Below are positions 42,742 through 49,914 of a stretch of 64,000 bases of DNA, in pieces. A program made the position numbers and the translations under genes. Below the pieces are notes generated by a model. The model was not told the origin of the DNA, did no database searches, and saw only the letters and a list, made by a program, of their open reading frames with translations. The first letter of the stretch is position 1. Each line of letters begins with the position of its first letter. This DNA comes from Klebsiella pneumoniae (GTDB taxonomy: Bacteria > Myxococcota_A > UBA796 > SXON01): NCBI GenBank assembly GCA_945862325.1, contig CAMAXZ010000009.1, positions 1-64,000 on the forward strand. The letters run 5' to 3'.

Positions 42742-44112
42742 ATGTCCGACACGATCCTGGTCTGCGACGACGAAGAGCTCATCCGCTGGTCTCTGTGCGA
42801 GCACCTCGAGCTCGAGGGGTTCGGCACGCTCTCGGCCACCAACGGCAAGGAGTGCCTCGAGGGGGTGCGTCGGCACGCGCCCGCGCTCGTGATCATGGAT
42901 CTGAAGATGCCGGAGATGGACGGGCTCACCGCCCTCCGCCACCTTCGCGAGACCGACCCCGATCTCCCCGTCATCGTCATCACCGCCCACGGCGGCGTCG
43001 AGAGCGCCATCGAGGCCACGCGGCTCGGCGCCGCCGGGTACATCGCCAAGCCGTTCGACCTGCGCGAAGCCACGCTCGCGATCCGGCGGGCCCTCGCGGA
43101 GGACCGCCTCAAGCGCGAGGTGCACTACCTGCGCGCGCGCGATCGCGGCGGGTACGCGGAGATCGTGGGCGACAGCCCTTCGATGCGCCGCCTGTTCGAG
43201 ACCCTCCAGCGTCTCGAGCGCATCGACGCCCCGACCGTGCTCATCCAAGGCGAGAGCGGCACCGGGAAGGACCTCGTCGCCCGCGCGATCCACAATCGGG
43301 GCCCCCGCAAGGCCGCGCCGTTCATGGAGATCGACTGCACCGCCCTGCCCGAGCACCTCATCGAGAGCGAGCTCTTCGGTCACGAGCGCGGCGCGTTCAC
43401 CGACGCGCGCTCGACCAAGCGCGGGCTGTTCGAGGTGGCCAGCGGCGGCGTCATCTTCCTCGACGAGATCGGCGAGCTGCCGCTCGGGATGCAGGCGAAG
43501 CTGCTGCGCGCGCTCGAGAACCGTCGGTTCCGGCGCGTGGGCGGGGTCGCCGACATCCCGATGGACGCCGCGATCATCGCCGCGACGAACCGGAACCTCC
43601 GCGACGAGGTGAAGGGCGGCCGGTTCCGCGAGGACCTCTTCTTCCGGCTGCACGTGGTGCCGATCGACGTGCCGGCCCTCCGCGAGCGCCGCGAGGACAT
43701 CCCCGTGCTCGTACACCACTTCGTCGAGCGCCTGAACAAGAGCTTCGGCCGCTCGGTCCGCGGCACCAGCGGCTCGGCGATGGAGCTGTTGCAACGGTAC
43801 GCCTGGCCGGGGAACGTCCGCGAGCTGCGGAACGTCATCGAGCGCACGGTCATCCTCCTGCAAGAAGACGTCATTCAGCCTTCGGATCTGCCGTCGGAGC
43901 TCCGGCTTCACTCCGGCGGTCAGGCGCCAGGGACGAGCCCCGGCTGCCCCTTCCTGCTCCCCGAGGAGGGGGTCGACCTCGAGGGCGTCGAGCGCGGCCT
44001 GCTCGAACAGGCGCTGGCCCGCACCAACGGCAACCAGTCCGCCGCGGCGCGCCTGCTCGGGATCTCGAGGTACGCACTGCGTTATCGGATGGAGAAGCTC
44101 AAGCCGGCCTGA
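42742..44112 (+). CDS. NtrC-family sigma-54-dependent response regulator
   Basis: A 456-residue activator. The receiver domain has DD at 9-10, phospho-Asp D53 ([12 protein letters not shown]) and K in AKPFD; the AAA+ domain has GESGTGKD, the sigma-54 contact loop ERGAFTDA, Walker [13 protein letters not shown] and [15 protein letters not shown]; the C-terminal Fis-type helix-turn-helix is [23 protein letters not shown]-containing linker precedes it. Its partner is very probably the globin-type kinase, whose gene converges and overlaps by 14 bases. It is expected to bind the TGTG-N8-CACA sites at its own promoter and at ccoN. Confidence 0.96.
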   Translation: MSDTILVCDDEELIRWSLCEHLELEGFGTLSATNGKECLEGVRRHAPALVIMDLKMPEMDGLTALRHLRETDPDLPVIVITAHGGVESAIEATRLGAAGYIAKPFDLREATLAIRRALAEDRLKREVHYLRARDRGGYAEIVGDSPSMRRLFETLQRLERIDAPTVLIQGESGTGKDLVARAIHNRGPRKAAPFMEIDCTALPEHLIESELFGHERGAFTDARSTKRGLFEVASGGVIFLDEIGELPLGMQAKLLRALENRRFRRVGGVADIPMDAAIIAATNRNLRDEVKGGRFREDLFFRLHVVPIDVPALRERREDIPVLVHHFVERLNKSFGRSVRGTSGSAMELLQRYAWPGNVRELRNVIERTVILLQEDVIQPSDLPSELRLHSGGQAPGTSPGCPFLLPEEGVDLEGVERGLLEQALARTNGNQSAAARLLGISRYALRYRMEKLKPA

Positions 44113-45577
44113 GCTGGAGCTCGAGCAGGAACGCCGCTCCGGGCAGAGGCCCGCGCGACAGGCTGAGCTGCGCGCCCATCGCCGAGGCCGCCTTGCGGCA
44201 GATGGCGAGCCCGAGGCCCGTGCCGCGGGTGCGGGTGGTGAAGAACGGCTCGAAGATCTTCTCCTGGTTCTCCGGTGGGATTCCAGGGCCGGAGTCGTTG
44301 ACCAGGATGCGTCCGGGCTCCATGAGCACGCGCACCTCCCCTTCGGACTGGATGGCCTGAACGGCGTTGAGCACGAGGTTGAGGACGATCTGGTGCGTGA
44401 GGTTGAGGTCCGCGAGCCCGACGCCTGCGCCGCTCGCCACGAGGGTGACGCCGGGGTGGTCGCGCTGCACGAGGTCGACCACCTGCCGCACCACGTCCTC
44501 GAGCGGGATCGCCGTGAGGCGCGCCTCGGTCGGGCGCGCGAAGTCGAGCAGCTCGGTGACCAGGGTGTCGAGGCGCCGCACCTGCTGCTCGACCTTCTCC
44601 ATGATGGGCTTGCGTCGGTCGTCCGCGGCCAGCGAGCGCGTGAGCACCTGGATGGCGCCGGAGATCCCGGCGAGCGGGTTGCGGAGCTCGTGCGCCACGG
44701 CCGCCGAGAGCGCGCCGAGCTGCGCGAGGGACTCGGACCGCCGAAGTCGGGCTTCGGCGCGGATGGCCTCCGTCAGCTCCTCGAGGTGCACGAGCATGCG
44801 CGCGTGCGGGTGGTCGAGCGGCACGAGCGAGATCTGGAAGTGGCGCGTCTCGCCGTCGAGCGCGACGTCGACCCGCGGGAGGGTGATCTCTCGGTTGGTC
44901 GCGAGCGCGTGTTGAATGACGCTCCCCAGCTCGGCGGCGGCGACGAGGGCCGGCGGGAACGCGTCCTCCCAGCGGCGCCCGAGCACCGGCACGTCCCCGA
45001 ACAGCCGCGTGCCGGGGCGCGTGGCCGCGGTGACCACCCCGTGGGCGTCGAGCATGAGCACCGTGACCGGGAGGTGCGACACGATGAGGTCCTGCGCCGT
45101 CATGAGCTGCCGGGCCTCGCGAACGGAGACGTAGGTCCCGGTCATCAGCGCGAGGTCGATGTCGGTGATGCGGCCGATGCTGCGCGCCGTGAGACGCGCC
45201 TCTTCCGCGGGCAACGCGGCGAACGCGAGGTCTTCGAGGGCGCGGCGGAAGACGTTCATGGCGGTGAACATGTACCGGCTGGGCAGGCCCACCTCGACGT
45301 GGACCCGCCCGATGCGCTCGCGCCGCTCGGCGTAGGCGTCGTCCCACGGGCCGCGCACGAGCTGTTGCGCCCAGAGGCGCAGCGTTCCCTTCAGGCGTTC
45401 GACCTGTGCGTCGTCACGCAGCACGGCGGCGGCGCCGGGATGCGCGAGGATGTGGTCGTAGAAGCTGTCCGCGAGGGCGCCGAGCTCGGGGGCGACGAAT
45501 GGCCAGAGCGCGACGAGGCGCGCCTCATCGTCCCTGGTGAACCCGACCCAGGACTTCATCTCGTCGAAGTGGAGCAT
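44099..45577 (-). CDS. Globin-coupled (protoglobin-like) sensor histidine kinase
   Basis: A 492-residue soluble kinase. Residues 1-150 look like a protoglobin/globin-coupled-sensor domain: WVGFTRDDEARLVALWPFV, the probable proximal heme ligand H93 in RIGRVHVEVGLPSRYMFTAM, and helical spacing typical of the family. A PAS-like region follows (about 165-265). The kinase core has SAAVAHELRNPLAGISGAI with H296, NLVLNAVQAIQSEG, NDSGPGIPPENQEKIFEPFF and TGLGLAICR. It probably senses oxygen or NO by heme and controls the NtrC-type regulator. Start ATG 45577 or 45559 cannot be settled. It is divergent from the cbb3 operon. Confidence 0.85.
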   Translation of the reverse strand: MLHFDEMKSWVGFTRDDEARLVALWPFVAPELGALADSFYDHILAHPGAAAVLRDDAQVERLKGTLRLWAQQLVRGPWDDAYAERRERIGRVHVEVGLPSRYMFTAMNVFRRALEDLAFAALPAEEARLTARSIGRITDIDLALMTGTYVSVREARQLMTAQDLIVSHLPVTVLMLDAHGVVTAATRPGTRLFGDVPVLGRRWEDAFPPALVAAAELGSVIQHALATNREITLPRVDVALDGETRHFQISLVPLDHPHARMLVHLEELTEAIRAEARLRRSESLAQLGALSAAVAHELRNPLAGISGAIQVLTRSLAADDRRKPIMEKVEQQVRRLDTLVTELLDFARPTEARLTAIPLEDVVRQVVDLVQRDHPGVTLVASGAGVGLADLNLTHQIVLNLVLNAVQAIQSEGEVRVLMEPGRILVNDSGPGIPPENQEKIFEPFFTTRTRGTGLGLAICRKAASAMGAQLSLSRGPLPGAAFLLELQLRPA

Positions 45578-45616
45578 GCGCGGCCACTGTGCCGCGCCGC
45601 GCGTTGACCGGCAATC

Positions 45617-45655
45617 TGTGTGGTTCCACACACCCGGCGTGTGCGTGCCTACACA
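45617..45655. promoter_or_regulatory. Two TGTG-N8-CACA operators upstream of ccoN
   Basis: TGTGTGGTTCCACACA (45617-45632) and TGTGCGTGCCTACACA (45640-45655) start 23 bases apart and lie 29-67 bases upstream of a sigma-54 promoter. With the pair at 42647-42683 they define a consensus TGTGNGNTYYYACACA (one deviation). Confidence 0.78.
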
Positions 45656-45683
45656 GGCGACCGCCCAGCGGGCGCGCCAGCGC

Positions 45684-45699
45684 TGGCACGATCCTTGCC
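45684..45699 (+). promoter_or_regulatory. Sigma-54 promoter of the cbb3 oxidase operon
   Basis: TGGCACGATCCTTGCC matches the sigma-54 consensus (TGGCACG, 4 bases, TTGC) exactly at the conserved positions. It would start mRNA near 45710, giving an 18-base leader that contains the GAGGAG ribosome site (45714-45719) of ccoN. Confidence 0.88.
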
Positions 45700-45727
45700 A
45701 AGGTGGGCCGCGCGAGGAGTGTCAAAC

Positions 45728-47140
45728 GTGTCAAGCGCACCGACAAACTACGACGACGCCACCGTCCGTCGATTCGTCACTGCTACGGTGGTGTTCGGCA
45801 TCGTGGGCATGCTGGTCGGGGTCATCCTGGCCGTGCAGCTCGCCTGGTGGCCCGCGAACATGGGCCTGCCCTGGACCACCTTCGGACGCCTGCGTCCGCT
45901 CCACACCAACGCCGTCATCTTCGCCTTCACGGGGAACGCGTTGTTCGCCGGCATCTACTACTCGATGCAGCGCCTGCTCAAGGTGCGGATGTGGTCGGAC
46001 GCGCTGTCGGCGTTCCACTTCTGGGGGTGGCAGGCGATCATCGTCTCGGCGGCCATCACGCTGCCGCTCGGCATGAGCCAGAGCAAGGAGTACGCGGAGC
46101 TGATCTGGCCGATCGACCTCGCCATCGCCGTGGTTTGGGTCGCGTTCGCCGTCAACTTCTTCGGCACCATCTTCACACGCAAGGTCAAGCACCTGTACGT
46201 GGCGCTCTGGTTCTACATGTCGATGGTGATCACCATCGCGGTGCTCCACATCGTCAACAACCTCGCGATGCCGGCCACAATCCTCCGGAGCTACCCCATC
46301 TACGCGGGCCTCACGGACGCGCTGGTGCAGTGGTGGTACGGACACAACGCCGTCGGCTTCTTGCTCACCACGCCGATCCTGGGCCTGATGTACTACTTCC
46401 TGCCGCGCGCGGCGGAGCGTCCGGTCTACAGCTACCGCCTGTCGATCATCCACTTCTGGGGCCTCGTGTTCCTCTACATGTGGGCGGGCCCCCACCACCT
46501 GCTCTACAGCGCCTTGCCCGATTGGGCGCAGACGCTCGGCATGGTGTTCTCCCTGATGCTCCTCGCGCCGAGCTGGGGCGGTATGCTCAACGGCCTCCTG
46601 ACGCTGCGCGGCGCCTGGGATCGCCTCCGCACCGACCCGGTCATCAAGTTCTTCGTCGTCGGCATCACGTTCTACGGCATGTCGACCTTCGAGGGGCCGA
46701 TGATGTCCATCCGCGCCGTCAACGCCCTCTCGCACTACACCGACTGGACCATCGCGCACGTTCACCAGGGCGCGCTCGGTTGGGTCGGCATGACGATGTT
46801 CGGCATGTTGTACTACCTCGCGCCGCGCATCTACAATCGTCCGCTCTACTCGGTTTCGCTCGCCACGACGCACTTCTGGCTCGCGACGATCGGCATCGTG
46901 CTCTACATCGTCGCCATGTGGACCGCGGGGGTCACCCAGGGCCTGATGTGGCGCGCCACGACGCCGGACGGGCTGCTGCAGTACCCCAACTTCCTCGACA
47001 CGGTCACCGCCCTGATGCCGTTCTACTGGATCCGCGTGCTCGGCGGCACGATGTACCTCGTCGGCCTGTTGTTGCTCGCCTTCAACCTCTTCCAGACCGC
47101 CACGTCCAACGCTCCGAGCGTCGCGAAGGAGGCCGCGTGA
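45728..47140 (+). CDS. ccoN: cbb3-type cytochrome c oxidase subunit I
   Basis: The 470-residue catalytic subunit of the high-affinity cbb3 oxidase, with about 12 membrane helices. Heme and copper ligands are visible: [10 protein letters not shown], the CuB/cross-link region [20 protein letters not shown], and [11 protein letters not shown]. It reduces oxygen and pumps protons at low oxygen. GTG 45728 is preferred over 45719 because GAGGAG is spaced eight bases from it. Transcription is predicted from a sigma-54 promoter with two upstream activator sites. Confidence 0.97.
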   Translation: MSSAPTNYDDATVRRFVTATVVFGIVGMLVGVILAVQLAWWPANMGLPWTTFGRLRPLHTNAVIFAFTGNALFAGIYYSMQRLLKVRMWSDALSAFHFWGWQAIIVSAAITLPLGMSQSKEYAELIWPIDLAIAVVWVAFAVNFFGTIFTRKVKHLYVALWFYMSMVITIAVLHIVNNLAMPATILRSYPIYAGLTDALVQWWYGHNAVGFLLTTPILGLMYYFLPRAAERPVYSYRLSIIHFWGLVFLYMWAGPHHLLYSALPDWAQTLGMVFSLMLLAPSWGGMLNGLLTLRGAWDRLRTDPVIKFFVVGITFYGMSTFEGPMMSIRAVNALSHYTDWTIAHVHQGALGWVGMTMFGMLYYLAPRIYNRPLYSVSLATTHFWLATIGIVLYIVAMWTAGVTQGLMWRATTPDGLLQYPNFLDTVTALMPFYWIRVLGGTMYLVGLLLLAFNLFQTATSNAPSVAKEAA

Positions 47141-47841
47141 GCTCCGAACAAGACACCAACAAGGACGCCTTTCACCGCCGGGTCATCGAATCGCGGGGTG
47201 GCCTCATGGCCATCCTCACGACGGTCGCCATCTCCGTGGGCGGGCTCGTCGAGATCATCCCGATGTACGTCATCCCCGCGGAGCCCGAGGCCGTGAACGT
47301 GACGCCGTACACCCCGCTCGAGGTGGCCGGCCGCGACATCTACGTCCGCGAGGGCTGCTACAACTGCCACTCGCAGATGGTTCGGCCGTTCCGGGCGGAG
47401 ACCCTGCGCTACGGCCCCTGGACCCGCGCGTGGGAGTACACCTACGACCGCCCGTTCCAGCTCGGTTCCCGCCGCATCGGTCCAGACCTTCAGCGTGTGG
47501 GCGGCAAGTACCCGGACGCGTGGCACTGGGAGCACCTGCGCGACCCGCGCAGCACGTCGCCCGGCAGCATCATGCCGCCGTACGCGTGGCTGCTCGATTG
47601 GAAGGTCGACCCCGCCGACGTACGTGCGTCGATCGGGGCGCTCGCCGCCCTCGGCACGCCCTACGACGACACGAGCCTCGAGGGCGTCACCCAGGCGGTC
47701 GACGCCCAGGCCGCGGAGATCGTGGGTCGCCTTTCGACCGCGAAGATCGACGCCGAGCCCCGGAGCGAGGCCGTGGCGATGATCGCGTACCTCCAACGCC
47801 TCGGCAAGGACGGCCGCGCGGCCATCGAGAAGGCCGAATGA
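47137..47841 (+). CDS. ccoO: cbb3-type cytochrome c oxidase monoheme subunit II
   Basis: A 234-residue membrane-anchored c-type cytochrome. One N-terminal helix ([20 protein letters not shown]) precedes the heme motif [15 protein letters not shown] (C74, C77, H78). The later [12 protein letters not shown] holds a candidate Met ligand. It passes electrons to CcoN. Starts inside the ccoN stop (GTGA) and ends inside the ccoQ start (ATGA). Confidence 0.97.
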   Translation: MSSEQDTNKDAFHRRVIESRGGLMAILTTVAISVGGLVEIIPMYVIPAEPEAVNVTPYTPLEVAGRDIYVREGCYNCHSQMVRPFRAETLRYGPWTRAWEYTYDRPFQLGSRRIGPDLQRVGGKYPDAWHWEHLRDPRSTSPGSIMPPYAWLLDWKVDPADVRASIGALAALGTPYDDTSLEGVTQAVDAQAAEIVGRLSTAKIDAEPRSEAVAMIAYLQRLGKDGRAAIEKAE

Positions 47842-48017
47842 ACCCGATCAAAGACGCCGTCGCGGGCGCCGCCGACTACGGCTGGATCCCCGGGGTGATG
47901 ACCCTCGCTTTCCTCCTGTTCTTCGTGGCCTGGGTCCTCTGGGCGTGGTGGCCCTCCAACCGCCAGCTCATGGAAGCCGCGGCCCGCCTTCCCCTCGACG
48001 ATGGAGATGAGTCATGA
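47838..48017 (+). CDS. ccoQ: cbb3 oxidase small subunit CcoQ
   Basis: A 59-residue single-helix protein (GVMTLAFLLFFVAWVLWAWW) in the position and size of CcoQ, which stabilises the cbb3 complex, especially under oxygen. The helix is followed by a charged cytoplasmic tail. Coupled on both sides by ATGA overlaps, to ccoO and ccoP. Confidence 0.9.
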   Translation: MNPIKDAVAGAADYGWIPGVMTLAFLLFFVAWVLWAWWPSNRQLMEAAARLPLDDGDES

Positions 48018-48511
48018 GCGCCGAACGTGATCGCGTCCTCGGGCACGCCGACGAGTGCGACGGCATCGAGGAGTACGACAACCCGCTCCCGGCCTGGTGG
48101 CTCGGGCTGTTCTACGTCACCATCGTGTACGCCGTGGTGTACGCGACCGACTACCACTTCGTGTCGCAGCGCTCGCAGACGAAGTCCTACGACGCCGAGA
48201 TCGCCGGCGCGCCCATGCCGACCGCGGTCGCGATCGCGGCGCCCGCGAGCGTCACCCCCGAGCTCGTCGCGGCGGGCAAGGCCGTGTACGACGCCAACTG
48301 TGTCGCGTGTCACGGCCCGGAGCTCAAGGGCGGCGTCGGGCCCGACCTCACGGATGCGACCTGGGTTCACGGCGGCACGCTCAATGACATCACCACGACG
48401 GTCACCAAGGGCGTGCCCGAGAAGGGCATGCTCACGTGGGGGCCGATCCTCGGGCCCGAGAAGGTCGCTCAGGTGTCCGCGTTCGTCCACCAGGCCGGCG
48501 GAGGGCAGTAG
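48014..48511 (+). CDS. ccoP: cbb3 oxidase subunit CcoP, monoheme form
   Basis: A 165-residue membrane-anchored cytochrome c. It keeps the CcoP N-terminus (DGIEEYDNPLPAWWLGLFYV) and one helix but only one heme motif, CVACH (C96, C99, H100), with the Met ligand region in EKGMLTWGP. Standard CcoP is about 300 residues with two hemes. The gene has clean starts and stops, so this is a true short form, not a frameshift. Electrons from cytochrome c must use this single heme. Confidence 0.94.
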   Translation: MSAERDRVLGHADECDGIEEYDNPLPAWWLGLFYVTIVYAVVYATDYHFVSQRSQTKSYDAEIAGAPMPTAVAIAAPASVTPELVAAGKAVYDANCVACHGPELKGGVGPDLTDATWVHGGTLNDITTTVTKGVPEKGMLTWGPILGPEKVAQVSAFVHQAGGGQ

Positions 48512-48513
48512 TC

Positions 48514-49779
48514 ATGCGCCAATGGGTGTACCCGCTCACCGTGAAGGGCAAGTATCGCGACATCCGGCGTTGGGTCGGGTACGCGCTGCAGGCCTTCCTG
48601 CTCGTGGTTCCCTGGATCACGGTCGGTGGCCACCCCGCGGCGCAGTTCGATCTCGTGTCGCGCCGTGCGTTCGTGCTCGGGTACGTGTTCACCCCGCGTG
48701 ACACGATCTTCCTCGTGCTCGCCGGGCTCTCCGCGGCGTTCACCCTGTTCTTCTTCACGGCGCTGTTCGGGCGCCTGTGGTGCGGCTACGCGTGCCCGCA
48801 GACGGTGTTCCTCGAGGAGTGGGTGCGCCCGGTCGAGACCTTCTTCGAGGGCGACCGTGGGGCGCGCATCGCCCGCGACCGGAAGGGGTGGGTGTGGGAC
48901 GTCATCTGGCGCAAGGCCGCGAAGTGGTCGGTTTTCCTCGGGATGTCGGTCGTGGTCGCGATGACCGCCACGAGCTGGTTCACCGGGGCGTGGCCGCTCT
49001 GGTCCGGGTCGGCCGGAAGCGGCGCGTACGTGGTCGTGGGCGTGCTCAGCATGGTCATGTTCTTCGACTTCGCGTGGTTCCGCGAGCAGTTCTGCAACTA
49101 CCTCTGCCCCTACGCGCGCTTCCAGGGCGCCCTCGCGGACGACGGCAGCCTCGTCGTTGCCTACGACGAGGGCGCCGGGGAGCCGCGTCGCAAGGGTGGG
49201 CGCTGCATCGGCTGTGAGAAGTGTGTGGTGGTGTGCCCACAGGGGATCGACATCCGCCAGGGCTTCCAGCTCGAGTGCATCTCCTGCGCGAGCTGTGTGG
49301 ACGCGTGCGAGAGCGTCATGTCCAAGCGCGGGGAGCCGAGCTTGATCACCTACAAGGCGCTCGAGCCCCGCCCGCTCGTCCGTCCGCGTACCGTCGCGTA
49401 CGCCGGCCTGCTGGGCCTCCTGGCCACCGCGGCCATCGTGATGTTCGCAAACAAGGGCGAGCTCGAGGCGACGGTCGCGCGCGCGCCCGGCACCCTCTAC
49501 ACCGTCGACGGTGACGGGTGGATCCGCAACACCTTCCTGCTCCGCGTGTCGAACGACAGCTTGCACGCGGTCGACGTGACCGTGGTCGCGCAGCTCGACG
49601 CGGCCGAGCTGCTGGTGCCCCCCGTTCACGTGGCGCCCGCCGGTAGCGCCATGGCCCCAGTCGTGGTGCGTATTCCGCCAGACGCCGCCCACGGTGACCG
49701 TACGCTCCCCCTGCACTTCACGGTGACCGCCGGCGACGCTTCGGTCGACCTCACCACCACCTTCAAGTCCGGAGGCTGA
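48514..49779 (+). CDS. ccoG: cbb3 assembly ferredoxin-like protein CcoG
   Basis: A 421-residue membrane protein with five helices, a FWCGYACPQTVF-type motif (RLWCGYACPQTVFLEEWV), two [4Fe-4S] sites (CIGCEKCVVVCP and CISCASCVDACE), and a C-terminal Ig-like periplasmic domain (about 300-421). CcoG is a cupric reductase that prepares Cu(I) for CuB insertion. It starts three bases after the ccoP stop. Confidence 0.96.
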   Translation: MRQWVYPLTVKGKYRDIRRWVGYALQAFLLVVPWITVGGHPAAQFDLVSRRAFVLGYVFTPRDTIFLVLAGLSAAFTLFFFTALFGRLWCGYACPQTVFLEEWVRPVETFFEGDRGARIARDRKGWVWDVIWRKAAKWSVFLGMSVVVAMTATSWFTGAWPLWSGSAGSGAYVVVGVLSMVMFFDFAWFREQFCNYLCPYARFQGALADDGSLVVAYDEGAGEPRRKGGRCIGCEKCVVVCPQGIDIRQGFQLECISCASCVDACESVMSKRGEPSLITYKALEPRPLVRPRTVAYAGLLGLLATAAIVMFANKGELEATVARAPGTLYTVDGDGWIRNTFLLRVSNDSLHAVDVTVVAQLDAAELLVPPVHVAPAGSAMAPVVVRIPPDAAHGDRTLPLHFTVTAGDASVDLTTTFKSGG

Positions 49780-49780
49780 C

Positions 49781-49906
49781 ATGCGCTGGCCCATCGGGAT
49801 CGCCGTCGCTCTGCTCGTCGTCGTCGTGGTTCAGCTCGCCTTCGCCTACGTGGCCGTCACGCGGGCGGACGCCGTGGACCCGACCTACCTCGCCGAAAGG
49901 CGCTGA
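49781..49906 (+). CDS. Minimal CcoH/FixH-like membrane peptide
   Basis: A 41-residue protein starting two bases after the ccoG stop, with GGAGG upstream. MRWPIGIAVALLVVVVVQL is a membrane helix; the tail AYVAVTRADAVDPTYLAERR resembles the end of the FixH/CcoH helix region (aromatic, Val, Asp, Tyr). The large periplasmic domain of FixH (about 100 residues) is absent. Its place between ccoG and ccoI is that of ccoH. It could be a reduced CcoH or an unrelated small subunit. Confidence 0.7.
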   Translation: MRWPIGIAVALLVVVVVQLAFAYVAVTRADAVDPTYLAERR

Positions 49907-49914
49907 CCGTACGC

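Noticed and set aside
42640-42742. Upstream extension of the NtrC-type regulator from GTG 42640
   Set aside because: It would translate through the operators and the sigma-54 promoter; the receiver domain begins at [10 protein letters not shown].
45578-45616. A sigma-54 promoter for the globin kinase on the minus strand
   Set aside because: GCAA occurs (45611-45614) but no matching -24 GG at 10 bases spacing; the kinase promoter remains unidentified.
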